From Clostridiaceae bacterium (GTDB lineage: Bacteria; Bacillota; Clostridia; Oscillospirales; QAMX01), in assembly GCA_018384365.1 (NCBI GenBank), contig JAHAYX010000017.1:62001-126000 (forward strand): 64,000 nucleotides of DNA, in the 5' to 3' direction. Numbering within the stretch: the stretch's first letter is position 1; each line of letters opens with the position of its first letter. A program made the position numbers and the translations under genes. The notes under the pieces are model-generated. The model saw nothing but the letters and a program-made list of their open reading frames with translations, searched no databases and was not told the DNA's origin. This document shows positions 15,984 through 25,634 of this stretch, piece by piece.

Positions 15984-18900
15984 CAGCAACTTCGCCGGAA
16001 TTCGGCTCATAAACGGTGTATCCCTCGTGATAAATGTCCATTCCGGAGCCCGCGGGGATCAATTTACCGATAATCACGTTCTCCTTCAGGCCGATCAGCG
16101 GGTCAACCTTGCTCTTGATCGCGGCCTCGGTCAGGACGCGCGTCGTCTCCTGGAAGGAGGCGGCGGAGAGGAAGCTGTCCGTCGCCAGCGACGAACGCGT
16201 GATACCCAGCATCACCGGGGAGCTGGTTGCCGGACGCAGGCCGATTTCGCCCTCAGCGATCCGCTTGGCGATCAGGTCGTTCTGCTCGCGCAGCTCGCCC
16301 TTATCCACCATGGAGCCAACCAGCAGCGTCGTATCGCCGGCATCCTCCACCTTGACCTTGCGCATCATCTGACGCACAACGACTTCGATGTGCTTATCGT
16401 TGATATCAACGCCCTGCTGACGGTAAACCTTCTGCACTTCCTGGATGAGGTAGGCATGAACGGCCGCAACACCGCGCACGCGCAGAACATCATGCGGATT
16501 CAGCGCGCCTTCGGTCAGTTCTTCGCCGGCCTGCACCACAGAGCCCGGCTGCACGCGCAGCGTGGAGCCAAACGGGATCTGATAGGAGCGTGCGTCGCCT
16601 GTTTCGGGGTTCGTCACGGTAACATTGCGCATGGTACCGCGGCGGATTTCCTCGATGGAGACTACGCCGCCGATTTCGGTAAGCGTAGCCACACGTTTCG
16701 GCTTACGGGACTCAAAGAGTTCCTCAACACGCGGAAGACCCTGGGTGATATCGCCGCCGGCGATACCGCCGGTATGGAACGTACGCATGGTCAGCTGCGT
16801 ACCGGGCTCACCGATGGACTGGGCGGCAATGATACCGACCGATTCACCGATGGAAACCGGCTCGCTCGTGGCCAGGTTCACGCCGTAACACTTGGCGCAG
16901 ACGCCGTGACGGCAATTACAGGTCAGCACGCTGCGGATCGTGACGCGTTTGACACCTGCATCGACGATGCGCTGTGCATCCTCGGCGGACATCATGTGCT
17001 CGTGGTCCATCAGCAGGTTGCCCTGCTCGTCATACAGGTCCTCGACCAGGTAACGGCCGACCAGACGGTCGTAAAGCGGCTCGATCAGTGCATTGCCCTG
17101 CATGATGTCATACACTTCAATGCCTTCGGTGGTGCCGCAGTCCACCTCGCGGATGATGACATCCTGCGAAACGTCAACCAGACGGCGGGTGAGGTAACCG
17201 GAGTCCGCGGTACGCAGTGCGGTATCGGCGGAGCCCTTTCGCGCGCCTCTGGAGGAGATGAAGAATTCCAGAACGCTCAGGCCTTCACGGAAGTTTGCCT
17301 TAACCGGGATTTCAATGGTTTTACCGGAGGTATCGGCCAGAAGGCCGCGCATACCTGCGAGCTGACGGATCTGGCTCGTGGAACCACGCGCACCGGAGTC
17401 GGACATCATGTAAATCGGGTTGAAGCGGTCCATGCTCTTGTTCAGCGCATCGGTCACGCGCTTCGTGGTTTCCTCCCACTCGGTGATGACCAGGCGGCGG
17501 CGCTCGTCGTCCGTGATGAAGCCGCGGCGGAAGCGGCGGTCGATCTGTGCAACGCGCTGCTCGGTCTCGGCAATGTATTCCTTCTTTTCCTTCGGCACGA
17601 CCATGTCGGCAACCGAGATGGTAATAGCGCCGCGGGTGGAGTACTTATAGCCCATAGCCTTCACTTCGTCCAGCAGCTGGGCGGTACGGCCGAAACCGTG
17701 GATCTGCACGCACTTATTGATGATCTTCTCCAGCTGTTTCTTACCGACATTGAAGGTAACTTCCAGATCCAGCTGGGATTCCGGCGTGGAACGGTCCACA
17801 AAACCGAGATCCTGCGGGATGGGCTTATTGAAGATCAGGCGGCCAACGGTCGCATCAATAATTTTGGTCACCTTCACGCCGTCAATCTCGCGGCTGTCGC
17901 GCACACGGATCGGGGCATGGATGCCAATTACGCCTTCGCTGTATGCCAGCAGCGCCTCGTCCGGGCTTGCGAACACCTTACCGGCGCCCGGCTCATCGTC
18001 ACGGGCATAGGTGAGGTAATAGGAACCCAGAATCATATCCTGCGTCGGCACGGCGATCGGCTTGCCGTCAACCGGCTTCAGCAGGTTGTTGGCGGAGAGC
18101 ATCAGGATGCGGGCCTCGGCCTGTGCCTCGGCAGACAGCGGAACGTGAACGGCCATCTGGTCGCCGTCGAAGTCCGCGTTGAACGCGGTACAGACCAGCG
18201 GATGCAGCTTGATGGCGCGGCCTTCGACCAGCACCGGCTCAAACGCCTGGATACCCAGACGGTGCAGCGTCGGCGCGCGGTTCAAAAGGACCGGATGCTC
18301 ACTGATGATATCTTCCAGCGCGTCCCAGACTTCCGTGCGGGCGCGCTCGACCATTTTCTTTGCGCTCTTGATATTGTTTGCGATGCCGTCGTCCACTAAT
18401 TTCTTCATCACGAACGGCTTGAAGAGCTCCAGCGCCATTTCCTTCGGCAGGCCGCACTGATAAATCTTCAGTTCCGGACCGACAACGATAACGCTTCGAC
18501 CGGAGTAGTCGACACGCTTACCAAGCAGGTTCTGACGGAAACGTCCCTGCTTACCGCGCAGCATATCGGAGAGAGACTTCAGTGCGCGATTGTTCGGGCC
18601 CGTGACCGGACGGCCGCGGCGGCCGTTATCAAAGAGGGCGTCCACCGCTTCCTGCAGCATGCGCTTCTCGTTGCGGACGATGATATCCGGTGCGCCAAGC
18701 TCCAGCAGACGCTTCAAGCGGTTATTGCGGTTAATCACGCGGCGATAAAGGTCGTTTAAGTCGGAGGTTGCGAAACGGCCGCCATCGAGCTGGACCATCG
18801 GGCGCAGCTCCGGCGGAATAACCGGAACAGCCTCTAAGATCATCCACTCCGGACGGTTGCCGGACAGACGGAAGGCCTCCACGACCTCCAGCTGCTTGAT

Positions 18901-19515
18901 GATACGCATACGCTTCTGACCGGATGCGTTTTCCAGCTCGCGATGCAGTTCCTCGGAGGTTTTTTCGAGGTCGATTTCCGCCAGCAGGTCACGGATGGCC
19001 TCCGCGCCCATACCGGCCTTGAAATCATCCTCATAGCGTTCGCGCATATCGGCATACTCGCGCTCAGAGAGGATCTGCTTCTTCATAAGCGGCGTGTTGC
19101 CCGGGTCGGTGACGACATAAGATGCGAAGTACAGCACCTTCTCCAGAAGGCGCGGACTCATATTTAAAATCAGACCCATGCGGGACGGGATTCCGCGGAA
19201 ATACCAGATGTGCGAAACCGGGGCAGCCAGTTCAATGTGGCCCATACGCTCACGGCGCACCTTTTTCTGCGTAACCTCAACACCGCAGCGGTCGCAGATT
19301 TTCCCCTTATAGCGGACTTTTTTATACTTTCCGCAGTGGCATTCCCAGTCCTTGGTCGGTCCGAAGATACGCTCGCAGAACAGGCCGTCCCTTTCCGGTT
19401 TGAGCGTACGGTAATTGATGGTTTCCGGCTTCTTTACCTCTCCATAGGACCACTCGCGGATCTTTTCAGGCGATGCAAGGCCGATTTTGATAGCTTCAAA
19501 GCTTTGATATGCCAT
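15976..19515 (-). CDS. rpoC: RNA polymerase subunit beta'
   Basis: 1179 residues. The N-terminal zinc site is [19 protein letters not shown], the catalytic Mg-binding loop is [12 protein letters not shown], and the trigger-loop/bridge-helix region includes [22 protein letters not shown] sequence (here [21 protein letters not shown]). The second zinc cluster is CRHGVCAKC. Length is typical for Firmicutes. The start [23 protein letters not shown] is supported by AAAAAAGGAGC. It lies 80 bases after rpoB, with a GC hairpin (19541-19559) in the gap. Confidence 0.98.
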   Translation of the reverse strand: MAYQSFEAIKIGLASPEKIREWSYGEVKKPETINYRTLKPERDGLFCERIFGPTKDWECHCGKYKKVRYKGKICDRCGVEVTQKKVRRERMGHIELAAPVSHIWYFRGIPSRMGLILNMSPRLLEKVLYFASYVVTDPGNTPLMKKQILSEREYADMRERYEDDFKAGMGAEAIRDLLAEIDLEKTSEELHRELENASGQKRMRIIKQLEVVEAFRLSGNRPEWMILEAVPVIPPELRPMVQLDGGRFATSDLNDLYRRVINRNNRLKRLLELGAPDIIVRNEKRMLQEAVDALFDNGRRGRPVTGPNNRALKSLSDMLRGKQGRFRQNLLGKRVDYSGRSVIVVGPELKIYQCGLPKEMALELFKPFVMKKLVDDGIANNIKSAKKMVERARTEVWDALEDIISEHPVLLNRAPTLHRLGIQAFEPVLVEGRAIKLHPLVCTAFNADFDGDQMAVHVPLSAEAQAEARILMLSANNLLKPVDGKPIAVPTQDMILGSYYLTYARDDEPGAGKVFASPDEALLAYSEGVIGIHAPIRVRDSREIDGVKVTKIIDATVGRLIFNKPIPQDLGFVDRSTPESQLDLEVTFNVGKKQLEKIINKCVQIHGFGRTAQLLDEVKAMGYKYSTRGAITISVADMVVPKEKKEYIAETEQRVAQIDRRFRRGFITDDERRRLVITEWEETTKRVTDALNKSMDRFNPIYMMSDSGARGSTSQIRQLAGMRGLLADTSGKTIEIPVKANFREGLSVLEFFISSRGARKGSADTALRTADSGYLTRRLVDVSQDVIIREVDCGTTEGIEVYDIMQGNALIEPLYDRLVGRYLVEDLYDEQGNLLMDHEHMMSAEDAQRIVDAGVKRVTIRSVLTCNCRHGVCAKCYGVNLATSEPVSIGESVGIIAAQSIGEPGTQLTMRTFHTGGIAGGDITQGLPRVEELFESRKPKRVATLTEIGGVVSIEEIRRGTMRNVTVTNPETGDARSYQIPFGSTLRVQPGSVVQAGEELTEGALNPHDVLRVRGVAAVHAYLIQEVQKVYRQQGVDINDKHIEVVVRQMMRKVKVEDAGDTTLLVGSMVDKGELREQNDLIAKRIAEGEIGLRPATSSPVMLGITRSSLATDSFLSAASFQETTRVLTEAAIKSKVDPLIGLKENVIIGKLIPAGSGMDIYHEGYTVYEPNSGEVAVD

Positions 19516-19540
19516 TGCCAGCGCTCCTTTTTTAGTGTAC

Positions 19541-19559
19541 GGGGACGGCGTCCGTCCCC
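19541..19559 (-). promoter_or_regulatory. Hairpin in the rpoB-rpoC spacer
   Basis: GGGGACGG pairs with CCGTCCCC around a three-base loop, about 25 bases before the rpoC start. No T-tract follows on the minus strand, so it is not an ordinary terminator. It could be a processing or stability element that tunes the beta/beta' ratio. Confidence 0.35.
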
Positions 19560-19595
19560 GCCGAAAAATACGTTCTCAAAACGGACGATAAGCCC

Positions 19596-22500
19596 TTATT
19601 CATCCAGGTTCAGGTCTGCAAACAGGTCCACATCCTCCGGATCATCCTGAATCAGGTCGTCGGAAGCATCCCCGGCCGTGTCAAACAGGGAATCCTCATC
19701 GTCAGCGTCGGAGAGGGAGTAGCCCTCCGACTCAAAGCTGCGGTCCTCCACATACTCATTTTCGAGATGCTGGCCGTCGAAGCCCTCGTCCTCCTCGTCC
19801 TCCTCATGGAGTTCGATTTCGTTCATGTCATGGTCAAGGACCTTCACATCCAGACCGAGCGCCTGCAGTTCCTTCACCAGTACCTTGAAGGACTCCGGAA
19901 CGCCTGCCGGCGGGATATTGTGGCCCTTCACAATTGCCTCATAGGTCTTGACGCGGCCCACGATATCGTCGGACTTCACCGTCAGCATTTCCTGCAGCAT
20001 ATAAGCAGCGCCATAGGCTTCCAGCGCCCAGACTTCCATTTCACCGAAACGCTGGCCGCCGAACTGGGCTTTACCGCCGAGCGGCTGCTGCGTAACCAGG
20101 CTGTACGGGCCGGTGGAACGCGCATGGATCTTATCGTCAACCAGATGGTGGAGCTTCAAGAAGTACATATAGCCAACCGTGACGGGGTTGTCAAACGGCT
20201 CGCCGGTACGTCCATCGTAAAGCGTCATCTTGCCGGAGCGGTCCAGACCCGCCATATCGAGCGTTTCCAGAATATCCTCATAGCTTGCGCCGTCAAAGAC
20301 CGGCGTGGCGATCTTCCAGCCAAGACGCTTGGCCGCGTGGCCAAGGTGAACCTCCAGCACCTGTCCGATGTTCATTCGGGACGGGACGCCGAGGGGGTTT
20401 AAGACAATATCGACAGGAGTGCCGTCCGGCAAAAACGGCATATCCTCCTGCGGGAGAATACGGGAAATAACACCCTTGTTTCCGTGACGGCCGGACATCT
20501 TGTCACCGACGGAAATCTTACGCTTCTGTGCGATATAGCAGCGCACAACCATATTGACGCCCGGGGAGAGCTCGTCGCCGTTTTCGCGGGTAAACACCTT
20601 GACGTCGACAATGATGCCGCTCTCGCCGTGCGGAACCTTCAGGGAGGTGTCACGGACCTCACGGGCCTTTTCACCGAAGATGGCGCGCAGCAGGCGCTCC
20701 TCGGCAGTCAGCTCCGTCTCGCCCTTCGGCGTGACCTTACCGACCAGAATATCGCCGGAATGGACCTCCGCGCCGACGCGGATGATGCCGCGCTCGTCCA
20801 GATCCTTCAGCGCGTCGTCACCGACGTTCGGAATGTCGCGTGTGATTTCTTCCGGTCCCAGCTTTGTATCGCGGGATTCGATCTCATATTCCTCGATGTG
20901 GATCGAGGTGTATATATCCTCACGGACCAGGCGCTCGTTTAACAGCACCGCGTCCTCGTAGTTATAGCCTTCCCAGGTCATGAATGCGATGAGCATATTG
21001 CGGCCCAGCGCAACCTCGCCTTCCTGCGTGGAGGGGCCGTCTGCGATGACGTCGCCCTTTTTCACCTTCATGCCGACCGACACGATCGGACGCTGGTTGA
21101 CGCAGGTGCCCTGGTTGGAGCGCAGGAACTTGATGAGGTCATAGGTCACCTCACCGCGGCCCTCGTACTGAATCACGATCCGGCGGGCGCTGACGCTCTT
21201 GACCACACCGTCGCCCTCGGCAAGCACCACGTTGCCGGAGTCAACGGCCGCCTTGTATTCCATACCGGTGCCGACGATCGGCGCCTCCGGCACGAGCAGC
21301 GGCACGGCCTGCTTCTGCATGTTGGAGCCCATCAGCGCACGGGTTGCTTCGTCGTGCTCCAGGAACGGGATCATGGCGGTCGCGACGGAGACCATCATAC
21401 GGGCAGAGCAGTCCATATAATCGACGCGTTCGCGGTCGACTTCGATAATTTCATTGCGGTAGCGGCAGGTGACACGCGGATTGGCCAGACGGCCTTCCTC
21501 GTCGATCGGCTCAATGGCCTGCGCGACGATGTACTCGTCCTCGATGTCCGCAGTCATGTACTGCACTTCGTCCGTCAGCTTGCCGGTGGCCTTGTCAATG
21601 CGGCGGTACGGCGCTTCGATAAAGCCGTACTCATTCACCTTTGCATAGGACGCGAGATAGGAGATCAGGCCGATGTTCGGACCTTCAGGGGTCTCGATGG
21701 GGCACATACGGCCATAGTGCGAATAGTGAACGTCACGCACTTCAAACGTGGCGCGGTCACGAGACATACCGCCCGGGCCAAGTGCGGACACACGGCGCTT
21801 ATGCGTCAGTTCCGCCAGCGGGTTCGTCTGATCCATGAACTGCGACAGCGGCGAGGAGCCGAAGAACTCCTTGATCGCCGTCGTGACAGGACGGATGTTG
21901 ATCAAAGACTGCGGCGTGACGATATCCAGATCCTGAATCGTCATGCGCTCGCGGATGACACGTTCCATACGGGAGAAGCCGATGCGGAACTGGTTCTGCA
22001 AAAGCTCGCCGACGGAACGCAGGCGGCGGTTGCCGAGATGGTCGATATCGTCGGTATCGCCGATGCCGGAGGCCAGGCCGTTTAAGTAGTTGATGGAAGC
22101 CAGAATATCCTCCACGGTGATGTGCTTCGGAATCAGCTCGTCCACATGCTCGGCCAGTGCTTCCTTCAAAGCTTCGACGTCGTCCCCGCACTCCTCGCGC
22201 AGGCGGCAGAACACGTCAAAACGCACGCGGTCACGGATGCCGGCCTCACGCGGGTCGAAATCCACGAAATATTTCAGATCCACGGTGCAGTTGGAGAAAA
22301 TGACCACGATCTTGTCGCCGACGGTGACCTTCACGCGGTTGACGCCGGCGTGTTCGATCTCCTGGGCCTGCTCACGCGTCAGCGTTTCGCCGGCTTCGGC
22401 CATCAGCTCACCGGTCAGGGGGTTCACAACCGGCTCCGCCAGAGTGCGGCCGGTCAGACGCGGAGAAAGCGCCATCTTCTTATTGAACTTATAGCGGCCG

Positions 22501-23306
22501 ACATTGGAAAGGTCATAGCGGCGCGGGTCAAAGAAGAGGTTGTTGATCAGCGTGCGGGCCGAATCCACGGTAGGCGGCTCGCCCGGACGCAGGCGCTTGT
22601 AAATTTCAATCATCGCCTCGTCGGCGGTGTGTGCAATATCCTTGTCAAGCGTTGCAATCAGGCGCTCGTCCTCGCCGAACATCTCGATAATCTCGGCGTT
22701 CGTCGTCACACCGATGGAGCGGATGAGAGACGTGACGGGCAGCTTGCGGTTTTTGTCGATCCGGACATAGAAAATGTCGGAAAGGTCGGTTTCATACTCG
22801 ATCCATGCGCCGCGGTACGGGATTACAGTCGCCGCATAGACTTCTTTTTCGGATTTATCCGCGTGCGCCTCGAAATACATACCGGGGCTGCGGACGATCT
22901 GCGAGACGATGACGCGCTCGGCGCCATTGATGACAAAGGTACCGGAATGCGTCATGAGCGGGAAGTCGCCCATGAAGATTTCCTGTTCCTTGATCTCCTC
23001 GGTCTCGCGGTTGCGCAGGCGCATACGCACCTTTAAAGGCGCGGCATACGTCGCGTCGCGTTCCTTACATTCCTCGACGGTGTACTTGGGCTTGTCGTCG
23101 AGAGAATAGTCAATAAAGCTAAGCTCGAGATTTCCGGTATAGTCCGTGATCGCGGCCATATCGCGGAAGACCTCACGAAGCCCGGTATCGAGGAACCATT
23201 GATAGGAATTCTTTTGAATTTCGATCAGGTTCGGCATCTCGATGGGCTCGGAAAGCCTCGCATAACTCTTGCGGACAGTTCTGCCGCAGTGTATGTCGTG
23301 TACCAT
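19596..23306 (-). CDS. rpoB: RNA polymerase subunit beta
   Basis: About 1236 residues. The rifampicin pocket reads [12 protein letters not shown] and [13 protein letters not shown], with the key Asp, His and Ser residues wild type, so it is predicted rifampicin-sensitive. The flap and switch segments ([16 protein letters not shown]) are conserved, and a very acidic C-terminal tail of about 70 residues follows the usual end. I chose the ATG at 23306 ([15 protein letters not shown]), which aligns with the usual RpoB N-terminus. A GTG four codons upstream (23318) is possible. No rplL or rplJ precedes it, unlike most Firmicutes. Confidence 0.97.
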   Translation of the reverse strand: MVHDIHCGRTVRKSYARLSEPIEMPNLIEIQKNSYQWFLDTGLREVFRDMAAITDYTGNLELSFIDYSLDDKPKYTVEECKERDATYAAPLKVRMRLRNRETEEIKEQEIFMGDFPLMTHSGTFVINGAERVIVSQIVRSPGMYFEAHADKSEKEVYAATVIPYRGAWIEYETDLSDIFYVRIDKNRKLPVTSLIRSIGVTTNAEIIEMFGEDERLIATLDKDIAHTADEAMIEIYKRLRPGEPPTVDSARTLINNLFFDPRRYDLSNVGRYKFNKKMALSPRLTGRTLAEPVVNPLTGELMAEAGETLTREQAQEIEHAGVNRVKVTVGDKIVVIFSNCTVDLKYFVDFDPREAGIRDRVRFDVFCRLREECGDDVEALKEALAEHVDELIPKHITVEDILASINYLNGLASGIGDTDDIDHLGNRRLRSVGELLQNQFRIGFSRMERVIRERMTIQDLDIVTPQSLINIRPVTTAIKEFFGSSPLSQFMDQTNPLAELTHKRRVSALGPGGMSRDRATFEVRDVHYSHYGRMCPIETPEGPNIGLISYLASYAKVNEYGFIEAPYRRIDKATGKLTDEVQYMTADIEDEYIVAQAIEPIDEEGRLANPRVTCRYRNEIIEVDRERVDYMDCSARMMVSVATAMIPFLEHDEATRALMGSNMQKQAVPLLVPEAPIVGTGMEYKAAVDSGNVVLAEGDGVVKSVSARRIVIQYEGRGEVTYDLIKFLRSNQGTCVNQRPIVSVGMKVKKGDVIADGPSTQEGEVALGRNMLIAFMTWEGYNYEDAVLLNERLVREDIYTSIHIEEYEIESRDTKLGPEEITRDIPNVGDDALKDLDERGIIRVGAEVHSGDILVGKVTPKGETELTAEERLLRAIFGEKAREVRDTSLKVPHGESGIIVDVKVFTRENGDELSPGVNMVVRCYIAQKRKISVGDKMSGRHGNKGVISRILPQEDMPFLPDGTPVDIVLNPLGVPSRMNIGQVLEVHLGHAAKRLGWKIATPVFDGASYEDILETLDMAGLDRSGKMTLYDGRTGEPFDNPVTVGYMYFLKLHHLVDDKIHARSTGPYSLVTQQPLGGKAQFGGQRFGEMEVWALEAYGAAYMLQEMLTVKSDDIVGRVKTYEAIVKGHNIPPAGVPESFKVLVKELQALGLDVKVLDHDMNEIELHEEDEEDEGFDGQHLENEYVEDRSFESEGYSLSDADDEDSLFDTAGDASDDLIQDDPEDVDLFADLNLDE

Positions 23307-23383
23307 GCGCTTCTTCACTCCACTTCATCGGCCGGCCGTTGTTTTAAACGCCGGGCTATGTTGACACTTTTGTGGCATTGGTC

Positions 23384-23412
23384 TTGTAAAGCAATGCAAA
23401 ACATACTATAAT
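23384..23412 (+). promoter_or_regulatory. Plus-strand promoter inside the rpoB leader
   Basis: TTGTAA, 17-base spacer, TATAAT (perfect -10). It faces away from rpoB and reads through the rpoB promoter region towards the terminator at 23570-23598. Confidence 0.5.
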
Positions 23413-23472
23413 AACCCCATACATGAGGCGAATACTGCGTGCTGTCTGCACAGGACGCGCCTATACCGCCAC

Positions 23473-23516
23473 ATTATACGGAATTATATTGTATCATGCA
23501 AATTTTGTGAAATCAA
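23473..23516 (-). promoter_or_regulatory. Two overlapping promoters of rpoB
   Basis: On the minus strand, P1 is TTGATT (23511-23516), 17 bases, TACAAT (23488-23493). P2 is TTGCAT (23496-23501), 17 bases, TATAAT (23473-23478). Both give a leader of roughly 150-175 bases before rpoB. An inverted repeat TGTGAAA/TTTCACA-like pair (about 23506-23528) covers the P1 -35 element. Confidence 0.6.
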
Positions 23517-23569
23517 TCGCATTTTCACACAATTTTAAATTTGTTCACAATGCTTTTTTGGATAAGTTG

Positions 23570-23598
23570 AAAGGCCGGACAGGTTGTCCGGCCTTTTT
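23570..23598 (+). terminator. Intrinsic terminator upstream of the sugar isomerase gene
   Basis: AAAGGCCGGACA pairs with TGTCCGGCCTTT around a GGT loop, with five T residues at 23594-23598. It lies about 90 bases before the next start codon, with no gene before it on the plus strand. Confidence 0.8.
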
Positions 23599-23624
23599 CT
23601 TTGCCATGTTTTCTCCCTGTCCGA

Positions 23625-23653
23625 TTGACGGCGGCGCACTGCGGTGATAAACT
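23625..23653 (+). promoter_or_regulatory. Promoter of the sugar isomerase-like gene
   Basis: TTGACG, 17-base spacer, TAAACT, 33 bases before the ATG at 23687. Confidence 0.5.
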
Positions 23654-23686
23654 GGAAGCATCACAGAAAAAATGAGGAGAATCCGT

Positions 23687-24517
23687 ATGAAAATTGCCTA
23701 CACCGGCTGGATGTGGCTGCGGGAGTTCGCAGGGAACCGGGACGCCATCCGCCGTACATTTGAACAGAGCGTCCGGGAACTGACGCATCTCGGCTATCGC
23801 CATATCGAGAACATGGCGTCCTTCCTCGTGCCCTATTTTGACGATCCGCAGGACGTTTCGCGCATTTGTGAAAAATACGGTGCGTCCTTTGCCGCGCTTT
23901 ACTCCAATCTGGAGGAAGGCTGGGAAAAGCTCACCTCCTATGTCGATTTTGTGGCCGGTGCAGGCGCTTCGTACCTGATCGCCATGAGTCCCAACTGGGC
24001 GCCGGGCCGCGACATGGGCGACCGTCCCGTTGACTGGGACAGCATCCGCGCGCAGGCGGAGCTTGCAAACCGCGTCGGCGCGTATGCCGCCGCGCATGGC
24101 GTCACGTTCTGCTATAACCCCCATGCCTACACAGATGTTGCCACCGCCGAAGAATTTGCCTTTTTCGCCGGTCTGACCAATCCGGACACCGTGAAATTCT
24201 GCCTGGACTGCGGACACGCCACCTTGGCCGGCGTCGACCCGCTCGAGCAGCTGGAGACGTATTACGACCGTGTCGCGTACATCCATATCAAGGACGTCGA
24301 TCCCACCGTGGAGAAAAAAGCGCCCCTGTTCGGCCGTCTTTCCTTTGTTCCGCTCGGCTTCGGCACCGTGAATGTCAAGGGGTACCTGAAAGCCCTGCAG
24401 GCGCATGGCTATGAAGGCTATGTCTGCGTGGGCATGCCGCCGCCCTGCGCGGAGATCAACGATTACGAAAGCGCCGCAATCTCGCGCGCCTATCTGAAAC
24501 TGAACTGCCATCTGTAA
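23687..24517 (+). CDS. Sugar phosphate isomerase/epimerase family protein (xylose isomerase-like TIM barrel)
   Basis: 276 residues of the AP endonuclease 2/xylose isomerase-like TIM-barrel superfamily. Family features visible are GYRHIENMASFLV (about 41-53), the metal-binding region CYNPHAYTD (about 141-149), FCLDCGHATLAGVDP (about 171-185) with the conserved Asp and His, and AYIHIKDVDP (about 199-208). Such enzymes isomerise or epimerise sugars or inositols, and the substrate is not predictable. The start follows GAGGAG eight bases upstream. An earlier in-frame ATG (23672) overlaps this RBS and is less likely. It is monocistronic, with promoter and terminator. Confidence 0.8.
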   Translation: MKIAYTGWMWLREFAGNRDAIRRTFEQSVRELTHLGYRHIENMASFLVPYFDDPQDVSRICEKYGASFAALYSNLEEGWEKLTSYVDFVAGAGASYLIAMSPNWAPGRDMGDRPVDWDSIRAQAELANRVGAYAAAHGVTFCYNPHAYTDVATAEEFAFFAGLTNPDTVKFCLDCGHATLAGVDPLEQLETYYDRVAYIHIKDVDPTVEKKAPLFGRLSFVPLGFGTVNVKGYLKALQAHGYEGYVCVGMPPPCAEINDYESAAISRAYLKLNCHL

Positions 24518-24574
24518 ATGCCGCCCGGCAATAAAAAAGCGGGGAGGCTTTGGCGGGGCTTCGTAAACAAAAAC

Positions 24575-24608
24575 CCGGCCTGTGGTGATGATCACAGGTC
24601 GGTTTTTT
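24575..24608 (+). terminator. Terminator after the sugar isomerase-like gene
   Basis: CCGGCCTGTG pairs with CACAGGTCGG (one G-T pair) around an eight-base loop and is followed by six T residues. Confidence 0.8.
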
Positions 24609-24715
24609 CCGTTATGCACCGGCGCGGCGCAAAATCGCAGATCGCACAGTACACCGAACAACAGATAGAAGGGTATTCTTTATCAGTTCGACAAATTGGA
24701 GTTGACACTCCGTAA

Positions 24716-24946
24716 TCAGTTTTTTGTCGGTGCAATGATTACCTTACAATTTGAACAATAATGTGCTTCCGCTTTATATCCATTCGCTTTTAACGGTTTG
24801 AACTGATTGATTAGGGGAACTCCCTGTTCTGCAATGGAAAAAGAGAGAAACGATGCCCTTTCTCCGTTTGGAATCCATTGCACAGGCTGTTCACCGTTAG
24901 GGATATAGACCAACTGCATTTCTTCTTGGCAATATGGACATTTCAT
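24716..24946 (-). CDS. Small zinc-ribbon protein (DUF6487-like)
   Basis: 76 residues. CPYC (3-6) and CSNC (about 67-70) form a bipartite zinc ribbon. The middle contains PNGEQPVQWIPNGERAS, typical of small bacterial nucleic-acid-binding-type zinc ribbons of the DUF6487 group. Function unknown. RBS AGAGGAG precedes the ATG. The gene is visibly more AT-rich than its neighbours, which hints at recent acquisition. It is monocistronic with a likely promoter at 24988-25016. Confidence 0.65.
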   Translation of the reverse strand: MKCPYCQEEMQLVYIPNGEQPVQWIPNGERASFLSFSIAEQGVPLINQFKPLKANGYKAEAHYCSNCKVIIAPTKN

Positions 24947-24987
24947 AGTATATTCTCCTCTGCAACTTCCGGTTCATCGTCCTTTTC

Positions 24988-25016
24988 ATCCTATCACATG
25001 GCTTCCCTCTATGCAA
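24988..25016 (-). promoter_or_regulatory. Promoter of the zinc-ribbon gene
   Basis: TTGCAT, 17-base spacer, TAGGAT on the minus strand, about 40 bases before the ATG and right behind the terminator of the spoIIE unit. Confidence 0.45.
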
Positions 25017-25020
25017 GAAC

Positions 25021-25048
25021 AGTCCCGGCAGCGATGTCTGCCGGGACT
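25021..25048 (-). terminator. Terminator of the spoIIE unit
   Basis: AGTCCCGGCAG pairs with CTGCCGGGACT around a six-base loop. On the minus strand it is followed by GTTCTTGC, a weak T-tract. Confidence 0.6.
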
Positions 25049-25255
25049 GAAACTGTTTCGCGAACATCTGTCATTCGCGGGTCGTTTTTTTGCGGGATCC
25101 CCTGCGGCGGGTTCCTGTCTTTCTGTCGTTCCGTTTTGCCGGGGCACAGGCGGCTCCTGTGCTTCCCGAAGCGCCGCATACCGCGGCATGAACGCTTTCC
25201 TCCCCCGTCCGCCGGGTTTTCCCTTCTATGCATTTGATTTTCCGCAGCTGCGGTT
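25049..25255. other. Spacer with no supported gene
   Basis: Part of the 309-base gap 24947-25255. Open frames on both strands here are rich in Arg/Pro/Gly without family features or ribosome-binding sites, so they read as shadows. It is probably the 3' untranslated part of the spoIIE-unit mRNA. Confidence 0.4.
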
Positions 25256-25516
25256 TTACAAAAACGTCGCAAGCAGCCAGCCCAGGGCCCCCATGGCAAG
25301 CCCCACCGCTGCATACGGGATATATTTCCGGTATCCGCGCCTGGCGCGGCTGCGCATATACTCCCGTGCGACGCGGCACGCCTCTCCCAGAATGTCCTCT
25401 GCGGTAACTCCGCTGTCCCGCAGCGCGTCCTCCTTCAGAATGAAAATTGCTTCCTCGAAAACGCGCTTGTCCGGTGATTTCACAACGACAACGCGGCGAG
25501 CCGTGCCCTTCACCAT
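25256..25516 (-). CDS. Small single-helix membrane protein downstream of spoIIE
   Basis: 86 residues: MVKGTARRVVVVKSPDKRVFEEAIF, an amphipathic middle (AEDILGEACRVAREYMRSRARRGYR) and a C-terminal membrane helix (YIPYAAVGLAMGALGWLLATF). Short proteins with this N-terminal pattern occur in many Clostridia and are sometimes labelled translation initiation factor 2, for which I see no basis. Placement 118 bases after spoIIE suggests a sporulation link. RBS GGGAGGAATGAT precedes the ATG and partly lies in a perfect palindrome (25529-25548). Confidence 0.65.
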   Translation of the reverse strand: MVKGTARRVVVVKSPDKRVFEEAIFILKEDALRDSGVTAEDILGEACRVAREYMRSRARRGYRKYIPYAAVGLAMGALGWLLATFL

Positions 25517-25528
25517 GTATCATTCCTC

Positions 25529-25548
25529 CCCTCAAAGGCCTTTGAGGG
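25529..25548. repeat. Perfect 20-base palindrome overlapping a ribosome-binding site
   Basis: CCCTCAAAGGCCTTTGAGGG between spoIIE and the 86-residue gene. On the minus strand its last GGG forms the start of the GGGGAGG Shine-Dalgarno sequence, so folding would hinder translation. On the plus strand TATTTTT follows it, giving a terminator-like profile in the opposite direction. Confidence 0.5.
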
Positions 25549-25634
25549 TATTTTTAACAGGTTCCCGCTGATTATACCTGCGCCGGCAGAATCTTGTCCG
25601 CCGGCCAGGCGCTTCCAAAAAGCCCCCTTTCGTA

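Larger units (their letters stand above)
23419..23598 (+). ncRNA. Candidate small RNA antisense to the rpoB promoter region
   Basis: A consensus promoter (23384-23412) and a strong intrinsic terminator (23570-23598) enclose about 180 bases with no credible ORF. The sugar isomerase gene downstream has its own promoter after this terminator, so the segment looks like an independent short transcript. No known RNA family was recognised. Alternatively it is an attenuated leader of the downstream gene. The remainder of the 23307-23686 gap is the rpoB leader and promoters. Confidence 0.3.

Noticed and set aside
12274..18399. Very long plus-strand open frames opposite fusA and rpoC (713 and 790 codons)
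   Set aside because: They are antisense shadows of highly conserved genes in GC-rich DNA. They have no family motifs, no ribosome-binding sites, and the composition of reversed codons.
19541..19559. Terminator between rpoB and rpoC
   Set aside because: Stem is good but no T-run follows on the coding strand, and termination there would separate two subunits needed in equal amounts.
23423..23647. 74-codon plus-strand frame within the candidate small RNA
   Set aside because: It runs through the terminator hairpin and has no RBS or family match.
25009..25535. Minus-strand frames of 101 and 154 codons near the 86-residue gene
   Set aside because: They overlap the better supported 86-residue gene in another frame and have no recognisable features.
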